DNA from: Dolichospermum sp. UHCC 0259
GTDB lineage: Bacteria > Cyanobacteriota > Cyanobacteriia > Cyanobacteriales > Nostocaceae
DNA: 45,762 nt
Reading direction: 5' to 3'
Assembly: GCF_009711935.1 (NCBI RefSeq)
Contig: NZ_VIKX01000037.1
Coordinates: 1-45,762 of the forward strand
Part shown: positions 32,217-42,349 of the stretch, piece by piece
Numbering within the stretch: the first letter of the stretch is position 1
Layout: every line of letters begins with the position of its first letter
The notes under the pieces: model-generated
Database searches by the model: none
Told to the model about the DNA's origin: nothing
The model's input: the letters and a program-made list of their open reading frames with translations, nothing else
Translations under genes and position numbers: made by a program

Positions 32217-33215
32217 TTAAACACTCTCCTCAATTTCCTTAACCCCAGACGAGCTAGAAATACTCAGAGATAGCCCCAGTACAACTACGCAAAAAGCAAG
32301 TAAATTAGACAAGCTTAAAGTTTCTGAGAACATTATCCCAGCGATTATGGCAGTCGTAAATGGTGTTAGTAAAAAAACCAGGGCGACAAATCCTGATGAA
32401 AGCCGCTTGAGGCTATATAACAGTAGTCCTTGAGCAAGCAAACCGGAAACTGACATACTCACAATAGCTATCCAGCCTGGTAACGAAGTCGGCAGTAGAT
32501 TTTCGTGGGTTATTACCAGAACCATTAACGTCAATGGTGTTCCACAAGCAAAGCATCCTAGCAGTACAGTATCTGTCTGTAACTGAGTTCGGAGTTGTTC
32601 TGCTCCTAGTAAATATGCTGCTAGGAAAAGTGCCGAGGCAAGTGCTAGAAAATCACCTTGTAACTTATCAATACCGATTTGAAAGTCATTAAATCCGACT
32701 ATCAACAATCCTGAAACGGCGATCGCACACCCTATAAGAAAACGCCTGTCAAAGCACTGTTTGAATAGTAACCATCCCCCCAGAACTGTGAAAACAGGCG
32801 TGAGATTATTTATTAGTTCACAATTGGCTACAGTGGTTTGACCTAAAGACCAAGCCAAGGTGATCAACATTCCCGCCAAAAAATTCCCCGTTACCAGAAA
32901 TAATCCCAGTAATTGAACACGGTGATAAAGCGGCGGAGATAGGGGGGGAGATTGATTTGGACAATTAGCCAATTGACGATATATAGCCAGTAATCCCCAA
33001 ATCAAACCTAAGATGATCGTTGTTAGAAAAAAGCGGTCAAAGATTGCGGTTCCTGAACTCGTTTCCATTGCACCCCATTTGGTAAAAACAGGAACGAAGG
33101 AAAACGCGATCAGTGATCCTAGCAATGAGATAAAAGACCACAAATCTTCCGACTTGATAGGTAACTTTTCTGGTGAAGCATCGGATAAAACAGACATTTT
33201 CGAGAAAGAACTCAC
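32217..33215 (-). CDS. EamA/DMT-family transporter, 332 aa
   Basis: A ten-helix inner-membrane permease of the drug/metabolite transporter superfamily. Two EamA repeats are visible: about residues 30-175 (FISLLGSLIAFSFVPVFTKW, then LAGMLITLAWSLGQTTVANC and INNLTPVFTVLGGWLLF) and about 185-325 (GDFLALASALFLAAYLLGAE, later LVFLLTPFTTAIIAGIMF). The first 25 residues are cytosolic. It is embedded among the tailoring genes, 108 bp after the PhyH gene and 48 bp before the Rieske gene, and probably exports the product or an intermediate. Homologous permeases occur in the saxitoxin clusters. Confidence 0.9.
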   Translation of the reverse strand: MSSFSKMSVLSDASPEKLPIKSEDLWSFISLLGSLIAFSFVPVFTKWGAMETSSGTAIFDRFFLTTIILGLIWGLLAIYRQLANCPNQSPPLSPPLYHRVQLLGLFLVTGNFLAGMLITLAWSLGQTTVANCELINNLTPVFTVLGGWLLFKQCFDRRFLIGCAIAVSGLLIVGFNDFQIGIDKLQGDFLALASALFLAAYLLGAEQLRTQLQTDTVLLGCFACGTPLTLMVLVITHENLLPTSLPGWIAIVSMSVSGLLAQGLLLYSLKRLSSGFVALVFLLTPFTTAIIAGIMFSETLSLSNLLAFCVVVLGLSLSISSSSGVKEIEESV

Positions 33216-33323
33216 GATCAGATTTATGGAGTCATTGAGGATTACAGTGCGTAAAGAGTTAATACGTGGTTATCTTTACACAACATATTCTAATCCTATG
33301 AAAGTGAATCAACAAGACAAAAA

Positions 33324-34277
33324 TCAACCAGAAACAGAAACTTCTAGATTGGCAAAGGGGCTTTCTTTGCCGCTGTAGTCTTCTTCCGAGCTAACATACC
33401 AATCCTGTTTCTTGAAGATACCGAGTCCACCATCTCCTGTTTCTCCCTCTTCACTTGGATGGAAGTTGTGTTGTTCAAATACGGATGTGTAGCTACCATC
33501 TTTAATCACAGAATCAGGTAGTTTTTGAATGGGCTTGTACTGATGATGCTCCTGTCCTTCAACCCAAAATGGTGCATTAGAAACAGCATTGTAATGACAA
33601 TGAACCACTGTCCGAGTTTGATCTGTGAGGTTGGGTCCAGAACAGTGCAAAGTATTACCGTGGAAAAACATCACATCGCCTGGTTCCATCTCGCAATACA
33701 CGAGTTCTAGGCGCTTGAGAATTTCTTTGACACGTTTTGGATCAGCAAATACCGCTTGATCTCCTCTAGCCATATCAAAGCGACTAGCGAGATGAGACCC
33801 CTTGACCATTTGGATACAGCCGTTTTCCTTGGTATTTGCAGTAATGGCGATCGTGCAAGTTGCAAAATGGGGAAATAGACAACCATTTTGGTACCAAAAG
33901 GCGCAATCCTGATGCCAATCTACAGTCCCTTCACTGTAGGGGTCTTTTTTGAGAATCTTGGAATGCCAATGGTAGCTCTCCTCTCCCAAGAGAGCTTCTG
34001 TTCCATCTACTATGCGGGCAATTCTCGGCAAAACTCCTAGATAGGTTTGTTCTAAATCAGTCCAAGTTGTCACCTTATAAATTTTGCCAAAGCTATCAAG
34101 GATGTTGGTTTGATAGCCCATGACATTTGGGTCTTGTTCGCAAGCTTTACGCAGTGGCTCAATTTCATCTATGTCGAAAAACCCTCGCACGATCAGAAAA
34201 CCATCTTTGTGATATTGAGCAATTTGCTCTTGGGAAAGAGGTCGTACTGTACGAACTTTCGCGTCAAATGTCAACAT
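33324..34277 (-). CDS. Phytanoyl-CoA dioxygenase (PhyH) family Fe(II)/2-oxoglutarate oxygenase, 317 aa
   Basis: Oxidises an unactivated carbon of a small molecule while decarboxylating 2-oxoglutarate. The iron triad is H122-x-D124 (VDWHQDCAFWY) and H211 (NTLHCSGPN), with R222 (QTRTVVHCHY) likely binding the cosubstrate. The N-terminal YHKDGFLIVRGFFD is the family's usual opening. Two clues argue against ectoine hydroxylase: the metal-site sequence differs and the C-terminal 70 residues are an unusual Gly/Glu-rich tail (EEGETGDGGLGIFKKQ). The gene follows the PKS by 253 bp on the same strand and probably hydroxylates its product, as CyrI does in cylindrospermopsin synthesis. Confidence 0.9.
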   Translation of the reverse strand: MLTFDAKVRTVRPLSQEQIAQYHKDGFLIVRGFFDIDEIEPLRKACEQDPNVMGYQTNILDSFGKIYKVTTWTDLEQTYLGVLPRIARIVDGTEALLGEESYHWHSKILKKDPYSEGTVDWHQDCAFWYQNGCLFPHFATCTIAITANTKENGCIQMVKGSHLASRFDMARGDQAVFADPKRVKEILKRLELVYCEMEPGDVMFFHGNTLHCSGPNLTDQTRTVVHCHYNAVSNAPFWVEGQEHHQYKPIQKLPDSVIKDGSYTSVFEQHNFHPSEEGETGDGGLGIFKKQDWYVSSEEDYSGKESPFANLEVSVSG

Positions 34278-34530
34278 GATTTTTTCTAAACTTTAGTCCA
34301 CTTTTATTCACTCACAATTTTGACATTATTTCCAGGTAAATTATCAATACAGCGAATAAAATATCAATAATAATCGACCGCAGATGAACACAGATAAACA
34401 CAGATAAAGAGGGATCAATCTATTTGGCTAGACTGTGCAGCCTCACATAAAATTGGTATTAGACTTTTGCAAATAGTGTGACTTGAATCATAAAATGCTT
34501 CAAGTCACAAATAGGTCTATTAACTTGAAT
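34278..34530. other. PKS-PhyH intergenic region with a strong hairpin
   Basis: Holds a perfect 10-bp stem (GTGACTTGAA 34478-34487, TTCAAGTCAC 34499-34508) with an 11-base loop, about 25 bases beyond the PKS stop. It could be a transcript-end or processing hairpin, but no run of T follows on the PKS strand. A tandem GATGAACACAGATAAACACA repeat lies at about 34383-34402. Confidence 0.5.
34478..34508 (-). terminator. Candidate terminator or processing hairpin after the PKS gene
   Basis: Perfect 10-bp inverted repeat with an 11-nt loop placed shortly downstream of the PKS stop codon. Without a U-tract it may be a partial terminator. An outer TTAGAC/GTCTA match suggests it could also be the relic of a small palindromic element. 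Confidence 0.4.
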
Positions 34531-37500
34531 CTAAACCTTACCGTCAGCAATCTTTAATGCCAGAATAGTCTTGAGTTTTTGAGCCAGAACTTGCACATCT
34601 GGTTCTTTTACCATTGTGAAATGATTGCCAGGGACAAGATGAAGCTGGATGGGTTGAGTAGAAACCTGATGCCAACCCCAAGTGGGATCTGTTTGGGTTG
34701 TAGCAGCATCGGGGAGAAAATCGAGCTGCCCCATTTCCTTGCCTCTGAAGAGGGTAATAGGAATGTCCGTAGGCTGCGGGACATAGGCTGTATCTGCAAT
34801 CATGTTGGCGCGATAAACGGAGAAAATCTGTTGCAATTCAGGTAGAGTTAGTTTCTGACCAGTTGTTTGTACTTGTTTTAATAACAGCTTTAGTTGAGCC
34901 TCTGCATCTAACTTGGACAAAATCTCTGGGGAAGTCTCTAATTGCTTGCCACTAGCACCTCCATAAATTTCTGCCAATTTCGTGATGTACTGTACATCAT
35001 CCCAAGTTGCGATCACGCGATCGCTTCCTGCAAGTACCGCAGGAATATCCATGATCGCCAGTAAAGATACTTCCTGTCCTTGATGGCTAAGTTGTTGAGC
35101 AATCTCAAAAGCGACTTTTCCTCCAAACGAATGCCCAGCCAATTGGTAGGGGCCTTGCGGTTGAATTTCTTGGATCGCCTTAATATGGTAAGCCGCAATA
35201 TCAGCCATGGGAGTTAAGGCTTGCTCCCCAACCATTAGCCCCAGCGATCGCAATCCGTAGAAGGGTTGATCTGCACCAATGTGGCGTGCCAAGCCATAGA
35301 AATCAAACACACTTCCCAAAATGCCAGCTACACAGAACAAAGGTATTTTTGTCCCCTGGGGCTGAATAGCAATGATCGTAGAGTGATGTTGAGTGTTAAC
35401 CCTATTATTTGTCACCTGCAAAGCCCCATGACTGCCCTTCCCATTAGCCTGGGGAAGGCTATCAGCATCTTCAGGAGCAACAAATTGTTGGCACAAATAA
35501 TCAACCAGTGCATCTACAGTGGGATAATTAAACAACAACACAGAACTTAACGAAGTTCCCATACTCGATTGCACCAAACTCAAAAATTCAATTGCCATCA
35601 GGGAGTCCAGTCCTAAATCCACCAGCCGTTGGTCCGTAGGCACTTGCTGTGGAGTCCCGATACCGAGAATTTTTGCCGCTTGGGTACACACATGAGTTTT
35701 CAAAGCTGCTTTGCATTCTTCAAGAGGTAGGGTTTCTAAGTGTTTACGAAACTCAATGGCAGATAACTGCCCAACCCTCTGTGCTAAGGGATCGTACAAC
35801 TCGCTGAAAAAGGGAGTGAGCCTCTGTTGTCTTTCTAGAAAACGTTCCCAGTTCATCGGCATAACTCCTACCTGCACGGGTGACTGCTGTAGGAGCTTCC
35901 CCAGGATTTGCAAACCTTGTTGGGGGGGAATGCTATCTTCGCCTTTTTGGCGGAGGCGATCGCCCAGTTGCAGTTTTGCGGTCATTCCCACTTCTGCCCA
36001 CGGACCCCAATTAATACTTAAGCCAGATAGCCCTTGTCTGCGTCTGTAGGATGCTAGGGCATCGAGAAAAGCATTTGCCGCCCCATAGTTGGCTTGTCCT
36101 GCTGTGCCTAGCAAGGATGCACTGGAAGAAAACAGCACGAAGAAATCTAACGGTTGGTTCTTAGTTAAGGTGTGGAGATTCCAAGCCCCTTGCACCTTAG
36201 GAGCCATAACCTGTATAAAGCGTTGCCAGGTTTGTTGTTGCAGAACCCCATCATCCAATATACCTGCCGCATGAATAATGCCTCGCAACGGCGGAGCAGT
36301 TTTAGTCAAATGGGAAAATACTGCTGTAGCTTCTAATAAATTAGACACATCAGCCTGAATAGTGATCACAGTAGCTCCCGCTTGCTCCATCTCACTGATT
36401 TGAGGAGCGATTGCTGCTGGAATATCACTACGTCCCATCAAAATAAGATAACGTGCGCCCTGTTCTACCAACCAACGAGCAACCAGCAATCCTAATCCTC
36501 CGAAGCCACCCGTGATCAGATAGCTGCCATCGCCTTGCACCAAAGCTGATGCTGGCAAAGTTAAAACAATCTTACCGATGTGTTTTGCTTGTTGCATATA
36601 GCGAAACGCAGTTACCGCAGACTGGATGGGGAAGACGGTTTTCGCCAGCGGTTTTAAGTCATGGTTCTCAAACTGCTGCACAAGATGGCGCAGCATCAAC
36701 TGGATTGCTGGTGCTTCCTCTTGGCAAGCTTTGGTAGTATCTATCTTGAAGTAGGACACATCTGGTCGTAAATGCGTCATTTGCTCAGGACTCCAGATAT
36801 CGCGCTTGGCGAGTTCCAGAAAGCGCCCATTTTCGGCAAGTACACTCAAACTACTGGCAATGAAACCCTCTCCTGTGAGTGAATTGAGGATAATATCAAC
36901 TCCCTGCCCTTGAGTGAGTGCTATGATCTCCTGGGCAAAATCCAGGGTGCGAGAGTTCATCACCACCTTGACCCCCATCGCTTCCAGGACAGCCCATTTG
37001 CTGGGACTAGCAGTAGCAAATACCTCTGCACCTGCTAGAAGTGCCAACTGCACAGCAGCTTGACCTACCCCGCCAGCAGCAGCATGAATTAGCACCCGAT
37101 CACCAGGAGCAATCTTGGCTAAGTGATGCAGACTCCAGTATGCTGTTAAAAAAGACTCTGGGATTGTGGCAGCTTCCTCAAAGGTGAGGGTAGTTGGCTT
37201 TAGCACGACTAAGTTAGCATCCACTGTCACATATTGACTGAAGCCGCCGCTGGCTATCGCTATCACTGCATCCCCAATCTCTAACCCAATCACTCCTGCA
37301 CCAATGGCAACGATCTCACCTGCACATTCAATCCCCAGGGGCGGTTCACCGGGATAGAGTCCCAAGACATTCAAGACATCAATAAAGTTAAGTCCTGCGG
37401 AGTAAACTCTTATTTCCACTTCCCCGTCTGCAATTTGTTGGCGGTTAGTGGCTTGTAGTTGCAGGTTATCTGGTGTTCCTCGATTGGCGATCGCCAACCG

Positions 37501-40500
37501 AAAGGGCTGATTTTCAGGAATTGCCAATGCCGTTTGCCCGCCTAACGCATTGGAGCTTTGGCGGCGAACCAATCTAGCTACATAGCGGACCTGGTTACGG
37601 AAGGCAATTTGGTCTTCCATAGTATCTGCTGACAGAGGAGGGAATACTTCCGCGAACACAGCAAGAGCTGACTCAGTAGTTGTTACCCCCGGATCTAAAT
37701 CGATCCGAATTACTCGCATAGCTGGATGCTCTAAGGCAATTGTTTTACCCATCCCCCACACTAGGGAAGGTATTAACGCCTGCACCGAATGTTCTTGGAT
37801 CGCCTGTCCACCTTTAGTGATTATCCACAGCGGCGGTACAGATATATTGCTTTTTGCCAAGGTTTGCACCAAGTGCAACACGCTGCCACAACTTAGCAAA
37901 GCCCTTTGCTCAAGGATCTCTGGTGTTAGGGTTTCTGGCTGTTCCCAGCCCCAAGCGTGAACGATTCCCTCAATCAACGGTAGAGATACCAACAGTTGCT
38001 GAAAATGTTCAGGGGCCGCAGGATTGAGGTGGTACTCGTGGGCGGAGATTGCTTCATAGTCCTGACCAGGCAGGACAAGAATGCAAATTTCACCCTGATC
38101 ACGCAGCAGAGCAGCCAACTCCTGACCAATATGAGAACTATCTGCAAAGATGAGCCAATGGCGAGGTTGGGAGTGATAGTTATCAATCGTTATGGACTTG
38201 TGGTTTTGCTCACGCCACTCCACTTCGTAGAGCCAATCCTGCTCAGTATTCTGGTTCTTGCCGAACATCGTTTGACGGCGAACCCGTTTCAGTTGCAGCC
38301 CATTCATCTCTGCAATGAGTTGTCCTTGAGGACTGAACAACTTAATATCTGCATTAAGGGTTTCTGGGCGATCAGATTCACGCTTATGCAAGTTGGCATC
38401 ACACCACATCTGGTTACTGGGCTGACCAAAAAACCGTAACTCCTGGAAAAGGACAGGGACATAAGTTTCTTCCTGTTCTTCTAAAAGCGTTGCATCTAAA
38501 ACTTGTAAACAGATATCTAATAATACTGGATGTAGCTGATAATTGTCTAGGTCTAGTGCCACAGACTCCGGGAGGACGATGTGACCCAGCGCTCTGTCTT
38601 GATTCCGCCATACTTGCTTCACTGCCCGGAAACTTAAACCGTAGTCAATTTGCTGTTGTTGAAACTTGTGGTAAAGGTCAGCAACGGAAATTTCTTCTGT
38701 TATTTGCTGTTGTAGTTCCTTTAAATTCACCGTCGCTGGCGTTTCTGTCTTGGACAAATAGAGTTTGCCTGCTGCATGGAGGTTCCAAGCAGGTTGTCCT
38801 TTGTCCTCTGGTGGTGACGGATCTGGGCTGAAAATTTGGAAGGCGTAAGTTGTCGAGTCTTCTGGTTGCAACACCATCTGTAGGGGCTTGGTTTCGCCTT
38901 CCTCCGGAATAACCAGCGCCTTCTGGATGGTTACTCCTTCAAGCCGACAACTTTGACCAGATTGGGCAATCGTGGCTCCTGCCGCCAATGCCATATCCAA
39001 ATAAGCAGTTCCCGGCAAAATCGTGGTTTCAAAAACACGATGATCGCTTAACCATACCGGAAAATATTTGCTAATTTGTCCCTGGAAACGTAACTCGCGA
39101 GTTCCAGCCAAGGATAAAGGCTCACCTAGTAAAGGATGGTGCGAACCATCGAGTGTACTAGAATTGTTCAAAGGTAACGCAACAGGCGTTTGATGTGTAG
39201 CTGGAGCGTCTACCCAATACTGACGGCGTTGGAAGGGATAGGTGGGCAAGACTACCCTTTGCCGTAGGCAGTCTCGGTCAAAGCCCTCCCAATTGATTGT
39301 CACACCATGTAGGTAAAGTTCAGCTAAACTTGTGAGTAATGTTTGCCAATCTCCTTGCTCTGGATGTAAGCTAGGTAGCCACAATCTATAATCGTCAGCA
39401 GGGAGACACTGACGACCCATACCCAGCAAAGTGGATTGAGGACCAATTTCTATAAATACTTCAACCCCCAGTTGTCCCAGCCTTTCCATGCTTTGAGCAA
39501 ATCTAACAGGCTGAAGAATATGCTGACACCAATACTCTGGGGTGGTAATTGCATCTGTGATTATTTCTCCTGTAACATTGCTAATCAGGGGAATCTGCGG
39601 TGGTGAAAAGTGGACTTGTCGAGCCACCTGCTCAAATTCAGCCAGCATTGGCTCCATTAGGGGTGAGTGAAACCCATGGGAAACTCTGAGTTTCTTGGTT
39701 TTCACCCCTTGGGTTTCAAAAATAGCACAGGTGGCTTGAATTGCTTCCTGATGCCCAGAAATAACAATACTTTGTGTTCCATTGATTGCTGCCAAAGACA
39801 CCTGTTGAGCATAGGGACGAATTGCTGATAGCACTTCTTGTTCAGGAGCTAATACTGCAACCATCTCACCATTTTGGGGTAATGCTTGCATCAATCTACT
39901 TCGATGGGCAATGAGCTTTAATCCGTCCTCTAAGCTAAAAATTCCCGCAATGCAAGCTGCCACATACTCACCAACACTGTGACCTATAACCACATCGGGT
40001 TGAATACCCCAGGATTTCCATAACTGAGCTAAAGAATATTCTAGTGCAAAGAGAGCAGGTTGTGTGTAAGCTGTACTATCTAGTTCTGAAGGACTGTCTG
40101 AATTGTCTGGATATAGTATTTCTAGTAAAGAAACCTCTAGATATTCATTTAAAATCTGATTGCAGCGATCCAGATTTTCTCGAAAAGTCGGCTCACTCTC
40201 GTAGAGTTGACGACCCATACTAATGTACTGTGAGCCTTGCCCAGTGAAGAGAAAGCCAATTTTCTTGGTAGTCACAGCTTTGAGTACATGAGCTTTGGGG
40301 CGCGTTAATTTCTGCTTTTTATACTCGTTTTGAATAAATACCTGCAATTGCGATCGCACATTCGCTTTAGAGTCAGCAACTATAGCCAATCGGTGATGAA
40401 AGTGTTTACGTCCTGTATTAGCAGTGAAGCAAATATTCCCTATATCCACATCGAGATTGGTATCTAGATAATCCACATACCTTTGGACTAACTCTTTTAG

Positions 40501-41994
40501 TGCTGTCTCTGTTTTGGCGGATAATGTTAATAAATGTAATTTTCGTTCTAGTGAGTGCGAACTGCTTGCAGTAGTGCTAGTTCCCTCCGGGACGCTCCGC
40601 GAACGTAATCGCGCTCTTGTCTGAGGAGATTCTTCTAAAACTATGTGGCAATTCGTACCACCCATGCCAAAGGAACTGACCCCTGCACGACGAGGCATTT
40701 CGCCGCGCTTCCATTCTGCTAAATCGGTATTTACATAAAAGGGTGTATTCGCAAAGTCAATATTGGGATTCGGTCGGCTAAAGTTTAAGCTAGGGGGAAT
40801 AGCATGATGTTTGAGCGATAACACCGTCTTAATCAGTCCTGCAATCCCTGATGCGTCATCTAAATGTCCAATATTGGTTTTAACTGAACCGATGGCACAG
40901 AATCCATTTTTGTCTGTGTTCTCCTCTGTACTTTGGCGAAATGCTTGGGTAAGAGCGGTTATTTCAATGGGATCGCCCAGAGCAGTTCCGGTTCCGTGGG
41001 CTTCTACATAGCTGACTGTACTGGCATCAACTCCCGATACCGCCAAGGCTTCCGAAATTGCCGCAACCTGTCCGTGAATGCTCGGAGATGTGTAGCTCAT
41101 TTTGTGCGCCCCATCGTTATTCACTGCTGATCCTTTGATGACAGCATGGATGGTATCGCCTTCTGCAAGAGCTTTACTCAGTAATTTGAGAACAACAACA
41201 CCGGCACCATTCCCAAAAACAGTTCCTTGAGCATCAGCATCAAACGCTCGACAATGTCCATCTGGCGACAAAATCATGCCTTCTCGATAAAGATAGCCAA
41301 TGCGATGGGGAACAAATATGGAAATACCTCCAGCTAATGCCACATCACATTCACCGAAATGCAAACTTTGACAGGCTAAATGCACCGCAACCAAGGAAGT
41401 AGAACAGGTGGTTTGCACATTTACACTCGGACCTGTTAAACCCAATTTATAGGAAACCCTCATGGGTAAATGATCTGAGCCATTACCCTGTTCTATATGT
41501 AAATCGCTGGCGGCTCTAAACAGGCGATGGCTGAGAAATGGTCGCTGGGGTGAAAACCCCCGACTTGGACAAACATTATTGATTAAATAGGTACTCAGAC
41601 TTGACCCTGCATAAACCCCTACTGACTCTTTGCGAATTTCTGGGTTATAGCCAGCACTCTCCAGAGCTTCCCAGGCACATTCCAAGAAAATTCGCTGCTG
41701 GGGGTCCATAATCTCGGCTTCTTTGGCACTGTAGCTGAAGAAGTCGGCATCAAACAGGTCAATATTGGCTAGTACAGCCCCCGCTTTGACGTAATTTGGA
41801 TGACTCAGCAGGCTGGGATCAAAGAAGTCAAGCTCTTGATCAGAAAAAAAGGAAATTGATTCTACCCCATTAGACAGATTTTTCCAAAACTCATCAATAT
41901 TCTCTGCGCCTGGAAAGCGGCATGACATTCCCACAATGGCAATATCTGATTCGTTAAACTGCTGTTGTGAATCGTTATTTGGTAGAAGACTCAT
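34531..41994 (-). CDS. Type I polyketide synthase, one fully reducing module with thioesterase (KS-AT-DH-ER-KR-ACP-TE), 2,487 aa
   Basis: Adds one two-carbon unit and reduces it completely. KS about 15-455 (C197 in QTTCSTSL, H333, H377). AT about 578-870 with S673 in GHSVGEY and HGFHS at 773-777, pointing to malonyl-CoA. DH about 953-1240 with H985 and D1160; the usual glycine of HxxxGxxxxP is Glu (E989). ER about 1500-1810 (HAAAGGVGQAAVQ). KR about 1823-2005 with Y1970 and the LDD motif (ILDDGV, B-type). ACP near 2095-2170 (S2131 in GLDSL). TE about 2205-2480 (S2289 in AGHSFGG, D2316, His in VPGNHF). There is no loading domain, so the starter must come from another protein, most simply the A-carrier protein upstream. 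The QTxCSTSLVAVHLAC type of KS is common in mixed NRPS-PKS systems. Confidence 0.95.
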   Translation of the reverse strand: MSLLPNNDSQQQFNESDIAIVGMSCRFPGAENIDEFWKNLSNGVESISFFSDQELDFFDPSLLSHPNYVKAGAVLANIDLFDADFFSYSAKEAEIMDPQQRIFLECAWEALESAGYNPEIRKESVGVYAGSSLSTYLINNVCPSRGFSPQRPFLSHRLFRAASDLHIEQGNGSDHLPMRVSYKLGLTGPSVNVQTTCSTSLVAVHLACQSLHFGECDVALAGGISIFVPHRIGYLYREGMILSPDGHCRAFDADAQGTVFGNGAGVVVLKLLSKALAEGDTIHAVIKGSAVNNDGAHKMSYTSPSIHGQVAAISEALAVSGVDASTVSYVEAHGTGTALGDPIEITALTQAFRQSTEENTDKNGFCAIGSVKTNIGHLDDASGIAGLIKTVLSLKHHAIPPSLNFSRPNPNIDFANTPFYVNTDLAEWKRGEMPRRAGVSSFGMGGTNCHIVLEESPQTRARLRSRSVPEGTSTTASSSHSLERKLHLLTLSAKTETALKELVQRYVDYLDTNLDVDIGNICFTANTGRKHFHHRLAIVADSKANVRSQLQVFIQNEYKKQKLTRPKAHVLKAVTTKKIGFLFTGQGSQYISMGRQLYESEPTFRENLDRCNQILNEYLEVSLLEILYPDNSDSPSELDSTAYTQPALFALEYSLAQLWKSWGIQPDVVIGHSVGEYVAACIAGIFSLEDGLKLIAHRSRLMQALPQNGEMVAVLAPEQEVLSAIRPYAQQVSLAAINGTQSIVISGHQEAIQATCAIFETQGVKTKKLRVSHGFHSPLMEPMLAEFEQVARQVHFSPPQIPLISNVTGEIITDAITTPEYWCQHILQPVRFAQSMERLGQLGVEVFIEIGPQSTLLGMGRQCLPADDYRLWLPSLHPEQGDWQTLLTSLAELYLHGVTINWEGFDRDCLRQRVVLPTYPFQRRQYWVDAPATHQTPVALPLNNSSTLDGSHHPLLGEPLSLAGTRELRFQGQISKYFPVWLSDHRVFETTILPGTAYLDMALAAGATIAQSGQSCRLEGVTIQKALVIPEEGETKPLQMVLQPEDSTTYAFQIFSPDPSPPEDKGQPAWNLHAAGKLYLSKTETPATVNLKELQQQITEEISVADLYHKFQQQQIDYGLSFRAVKQVWRNQDRALGHIVLPESVALDLDNYQLHPVLLDICLQVLDATLLEEQEETYVPVLFQELRFFGQPSNQMWCDANLHKRESDRPETLNADIKLFSPQGQLIAEMNGLQLKRVRRQTMFGKNQNTEQDWLYEVEWREQNHKSITIDNYHSQPRHWLIFADSSHIGQELAALLRDQGEICILVLPGQDYEAISAHEYHLNPAAPEHFQQLLVSLPLIEGIVHAWGWEQPETLTPEILEQRALLSCGSVLHLVQTLAKSNISVPPLWIITKGGQAIQEHSVQALIPSLVWGMGKTIALEHPAMRVIRIDLDPGVTTTESALAVFAEVFPPLSADTMEDQIAFRNQVRYVARLVRRQSSNALGGQTALAIPENQPFRLAIANRGTPDNLQLQATNRQQIADGEVEIRVYSAGLNFIDVLNVLGLYPGEPPLGIECAGEIVAIGAGVIGLEIGDAVIAIASGGFSQYVTVDANLVVLKPTTLTFEEAATIPESFLTAYWSLHHLAKIAPGDRVLIHAAAGGVGQAAVQLALLAGAEVFATASPSKWAVLEAMGVKVVMNSRTLDFAQEIIALTQGQGVDIILNSLTGEGFIASSLSVLAENGRFLELAKRDIWSPEQMTHLRPDVSYFKIDTTKACQEEAPAIQLMLRHLVQQFENHDLKPLAKTVFPIQSAVTAFRYMQQAKHIGKIVLTLPASALVQGDGSYLITGGFGGLGLLVARWLVEQGARYLILMGRSDIPAAIAPQISEMEQAGATVITIQADVSNLLEATAVFSHLTKTAPPLRGIIHAAGILDDGVLQQQTWQRFIQVMAPKVQGAWNLHTLTKNQPLDFFVLFSSSASLLGTAGQANYGAANAFLDALASYRRRQGLSGLSINWGPWAEVGMTAKLQLGDRLRQKGEDSIPPQQGLQILGKLLQQSPVQVGVMPMNWERFLERQQRLTPFFSELYDPLAQRVGQLSAIEFRKHLETLPLEECKAALKTHVCTQAAKILGIGTPQQVPTDQRLVDLGLDSLMAIEFLSLVQSSMGTSLSSVLLFNYPTVDALVDYLCQQFVAPEDADSLPQANGKGSHGALQVTNNRVNTQHHSTIIAIQPQGTKIPLFCVAGILGSVFDFYGLARHIGADQPFYGLRSLGLMVGEQALTPMADIAAYHIKAIQEIQPQGPYQLAGHSFGGKVAFEIAQQLSHQGQEVSLLAIMDIPAVLAGSDRVIATWDDVQYITKLAEIYGGASGKQLETSPEILSKLDAEAQLKLLLKQVQTTGQKLTLPELQQIFSVYRANMIADTAYVPQPTDIPITLFRGKEMGQLDFLPDAATTQTDPTWGWHQVSTQPIQLHLVPGNHFTMVKEPDVQVLAQKLKTILALKIADGKV

Positions 41995-42349
41995 CGATCT
42001 TTAATTCCTAGAAAACTTGGTAAGTAGTCGTGCAAAATAAATTTTATATTTGGGAGAGGGAACAGGGAACAGATAAGAAATACAGAGATTTTTGTTTGTT
42101 CTAAAAATGTTAAATTAATTTTGCTCAGGTACTTAACTAGGACTTACGCATTGACAACATTTACTAAATATGGATTGCGGTTTTTCGTCTTTTGTAGGGT
42201 GCGTCAGACCCGATAATTTAACCACATTCGCCATATTTTTCCATCTGACGCACCCTACTAATAAAGCTGGAAATGATTATTTCCGTTGACGCATATCATG
42301 TCTAATTTGTATAGTGCGTAAGTCCTATTAACTCTGGTGCAGAGAAAAT
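41995..42349. other. Region between fatty-acid-hydroxylase and PKS genes
   Basis: A 355-bp non-coding stretch holding a MITE-like element (42138-42327) and the PKS leader. A GAGAGGGAACAGGGAACAGA tract lies at about 42054-42073. A PKS promoter may lie between the element and the start codon. Confidence 0.5.
42138..42327. mobile_element. 190-bp nested MITE-like element
   Basis: The outer ends TAGGACTTACGCA (42138-42150) and TGCGTAAGTCCTA (42315-42327) are perfect inverted copies. An inner perfect pair, GTAGGGTGCGTCAGA (42194-42208) and TCTGACGCACCCTAC (42244-42258), is nested inside. Both end types are, to my recollection, frequent in filamentous cyanobacteria. The element splits what was probably a tighter operon. 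Confidence 0.75.

Noticed and set aside
30531-34277. Ectoine/hydroxyectoine pathway (EctC plus PhyH as EctD)
   Set aside because: EctA and EctB are absent, the PhyH protein does not show the EctD signature I would expect, and both genes are separated by an exporter and a Rieske oxygenase.
37996-38439. Plus-strand open frame of 147 codons opposite the PKS
   Set aside because: The PKS coding sequence is continuous and has recognisable domains here; the opposite frame shows no motif.
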